Translations under genes and position numbers: made by a program
In this document: positions 53,291 to 54,679 of the stretch, in pieces
Position numbering within the stretch: position 1 is the stretch's first letter
How the letters are laid out: each line of letters begins with the position of its first letter
Assembly: GCA_016295455.1 (NCBI GenBank)
Contig: JAEDLE010000006.1
Coordinates: 1-54,679 of the forward strand
Length of the DNA stretch: 54,679 bases
Direction of reading: 5' to 3'
From: Bacteroidales bacterium
GTDB lineage: Bacteria > Bacteroidota > Bacteroidia > Bacteroidales > UBA932
The notes under the pieces: generated by a model
Databases searched by the model: none
What the model saw: only the letters and a program-made list of their open reading frames with translations
Told to the model about the DNA's origin: nothing

Positions 53291-53452
53291 TTACGAAATC
53301 TTCTCATAAAGAGCCAGCGTCGTGACTCCAGGCTCGTTGTTGACGATGAGCGTGTCAGAATAGCTGTGCTTGTTTGCCGCAAACACTATGCGGTTGTCGC
53401 CGTGCTGCTGGATTTCCGACTCTAGCTTTTTGATAAGTTCCGATGTCTTCAT
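53291..53452 (-). CDS. Small conserved-looking protein, 53 aa
   Basis: A complete short frame from ATG 53452 to TAA, too short for most gene finders. The protein begins MKTSELIKKLESEIQQHGDN and ends TTLALYEKIS; it has a charged N-terminal helix followed by a beta-rich part (RIVFAANKHSYSDTLIVNN). Codon use (AAG, CTC, ATC, GGA) matches the neighbouring genes, and nothing else explains the gap between sigma and priA. It follows the sigma factor gene by 54 bp on the same strand. I do not recognise a named family; function unknown. Confidence 0.6.
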   Translation of the reverse strand: MKTSELIKKLESEIQQHGDNRIVFAANKHSYSDTLIVNNEPGVTTLALYEKIS

Positions 53453-53506
53453 ATTAAAGTGATGTTAGTAGTTTCCGTGCATTGGAACGCGGCGGCGCAT
53501 CCCGTT

Positions 53507-54364
53507 CTAAAGATACTGGTTGAGGCCGAAGGTGACCGCATACTTCTTGAGCTTGCGCAGGGACTTCTCCCTGATCTGGCGCACACGCTCACGGGTGAGT
53601 CCAAGTTCCTCGCCTATCTCCTCGAGGGTCATCTCGCTCCTGCCGAGACCGAAGGCCATCCTCAGAATTTCCGCTTCCCTCGGGCTGAGGACAGAAAGCG
53701 CCCTGTCCACATCGGTCACGAGAGACTCGTTCATCACGGTCTCGTCGGTGGCCGGAGTCGAACTGTCCGCCATCACGTCGAGGAGGGTTCCGTCGCTGTC
53801 GTCATCTCCGAAAGGAGCGTCAACGGACACGTGGGTGCCGGAAACGCGGCCGGTCTCCTTGATCTTGCTCTCCACCAGGCCGGTGAGTTCGGCAAGTTCT
53901 TCAGGGGTAGGCTCACGCATCTCCTGCTGGAGGAAGGCAGCGCTGGCCTTGCGGACCTTGCTGATGTTGCCCACCTGATTGAGAGGCAGACGGACTATCC
54001 TGGACTGTTCGGATATGCCCTGGAGTATGCTCTGGCGTATCCACCATACGGCATAAGAAATGAACTTGAAGCCGAGGGTGTCATCGAACTTCTCTGCGGC
54101 CTTCACAAGTCCGAGGTTGCCCTCGGTGATGAGGTCCTCGAGCTCCATGCCCTGGCCCTGATACTGCTTGGCTACCGAAACCACAAACCTGAGGTTCGCG
54201 CAAACCAACTCCTGAAGGGCACGCTCGTCACCGGCGTGTATCCTGCGGGAGAGTTCAACTTCCTCATCGGGAGTGATGAGGGGATACTTGGAGATGTCTG
54301 CAAGATATGAGTTGATGGAATCGTTCCTAACCGTAATCTTGCTTGAAATCTTAATCTGCTGCAT
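53507..54364 (-). CDS. rpoD: Primary RNA polymerase sigma factor (RpoD/SigA type)
   Basis: Housekeeping sigma-70 factor. The 285-aa protein lacks region 1.1, as usual in Bacteroidetes, and has region 1.2 (SINSYLADISKYPLITPDEEVEL, about 16-38), region 2 (LRFVVSVAKQYQGQGMELEDLITEGNLGLVKA; FISYAVWWIRQSIL), region 3 (PLNQVGNISKVRKA; REPTPEELAE) and region 4 with the helix-turn-helix (LEEIGEELGLTRERVRQIREKSLRKLKKY). This sigma recognises the TTTG/TAnnTTTG promoters seen in the window. ATG 54364 gives the family-typical MxQxKI start. An acidic stretch (DDDSDG) sits between regions 3 and 4. Confidence 0.95.
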   Translation of the reverse strand: MQQIKISSKITVRNDSINSYLADISKYPLITPDEEVELSRRIHAGDERALQELVCANLRFVVSVAKQYQGQGMELEDLITEGNLGLVKAAEKFDDTLGFKFISYAVWWIRQSILQGISEQSRIVRLPLNQVGNISKVRKASAAFLQQEMREPTPEELAELTGLVESKIKETGRVSGTHVSVDAPFGDDDSDGTLLDVMADSSTPATDETVMNESLVTDVDRALSVLSPREAEILRMAFGLGRSEMTLEEIGEELGLTRERVRQIREKSLRKLKKYAVTFGLNQYL

Positions 54365-54557
54365 ATATTATAAGTGAAGCTTTGTTCCGTCATATCCGGA
54401 AGCCGGGGTCGCCCGACTCCTGCACCCCGTCAGGTCACAAAGTCCCGACTTAAAGGGCTGCGTTATTATATACGCCCCGGCTTTTGAAAAGTTTCATCGG
54501 AACCTGAATATTTTGCCCACAAGTTTTCCACAAGTCACGAAAAAAGCGTAAAGAAAA

Positions 54558-54588
54558 TTTGGAAGAAGAAAAATAATACCTATATTTG
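54558..54588 (+). promoter_or_regulatory. Consensus Bacteroidetes promoter of tRNA-Phe
   Basis: TTTG (54558-54561), a 19-bp spacer and TATATTTG (54581-54588) match the TTTG-N19-21-TAnnTTTG consensus exactly. The tRNA begins 17 bp after the -7 box. It is the best promoter in the window. Confidence 0.85.
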
Positions 54589-54604
54589 CAATCCCAAACA
54601 CAAC

Positions 54605-54677
54605 GGTGCTGTAGCTCAGATGGTAGAGCAATGGACTGAAAATCCATGTGTCGGCAGTTCGATTCTTCCCAGCACCA
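54605..54677 (+). tRNA. tRNA-Phe (anticodon GAA)
   Basis: A 73-nt cloverleaf: acceptor GGTGCTG/CAGCACC (54605-54611 and 54670-54676), D arm GCTC...GAGC, anticodon arm ATGGA-CTGAAAA-TCCAT with GAA in the loop, 5-nt variable loop, T arm GGCAG-TTCGATT-CTTCC, discriminator A. CCA is not encoded in full before the window ends (ACA follows). The T stem has one C-T mismatch in its middle pair (bases C and T in GGCAG/CTTCC). The identity is clear. Confidence 0.93.
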
Positions 54678-54679
54678 CA

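Noticed and set aside
54524..54532. TTTTCCACA resembling a DnaA box, with CCACAAG nearby
   Set aside because: Only one near-match; no cluster, no AT-rich unwinding region and no dnaA/dnaN/gidA context, so no origin is claimed.

Overview
The window looks like chromosome of a polysaccharide-degrading member of the Bacteroidales, probably a gut or rumen lineage with fairly high GC. The evidence is two SusC/SusD pairs, a hybrid two-component sensor (HTCS), several TAnnTTTG-type -7 promoter boxes, a short (285 aa) primary sigma factor without region 1.1, and many lipoprotein signals. I cannot place it below the order.

About 1-38 kb is a xylan/arabinoxylan utilisation locus. On the minus strand, reading from about 17.6 kb down to 1, it runs susC-susD, susC-susD, a CE1 esterase, a GH43 enzyme, a two-domain esterase fusion, then xylB and xylA (cut by the window edge). 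An HTCS regulator is divergent at 18.3-22.3 kb. Next come a secreted propeller-like protein and a very long GH3 enzyme (minus), a divergent plus-strand trio (small secreted protein, GH43-ricin-like protein, GDSL esterase), and a minus-strand operon GH95 - DUF1573 - GH3 - esterase coupled by ATGA/TGATG overlaps. The logic is: bind and import oligosaccharides (SusCD), strip acetyl/feruloyl esters and arabinose/galactose/fucose side chains, cut to xylose with GH43/GH3, then isomerise and phosphorylate xylose. No endoxylanase (GH10/11/30) or glucuronidase (GH67/115) is visible here.

The two susC genes share two conserved upstream blocks: an ungapped 99-bp promoter/operator region (about 80% identical) with a -7 box, an AAAACGTTTT palindrome and a TGTTR-N7-TAACA inverted repeat, and a nearly identical 95-bp block covering the end of the 5' leader plus the signal-peptide codons. 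I propose the first as the HTCS regulon site.

From 38 to 54.7 kb the content is mixed. A plus-strand trio encodes a GltD-like Fe-S flavoprotein, a membrane-anchored alpha/beta hydrolase with Gly at the nucleophile position, and a UPF0227 esterase fused to a nucleotidase-like HAD domain that has lost its nucleophile Asp. This is the most unusual gene group in the window. Around it are a type-B carboxylesterase, an AI-2E-type transporter, dtd, a nitroreductase, a tandem SUMF1-type lipoprotein, a DUF4332 protein, a DUF212 membrane protein, a third GH3, a DUF1232 protein, priA, a 53-aa small protein, the primary sigma factor and a tRNA-Phe with a textbook promoter.
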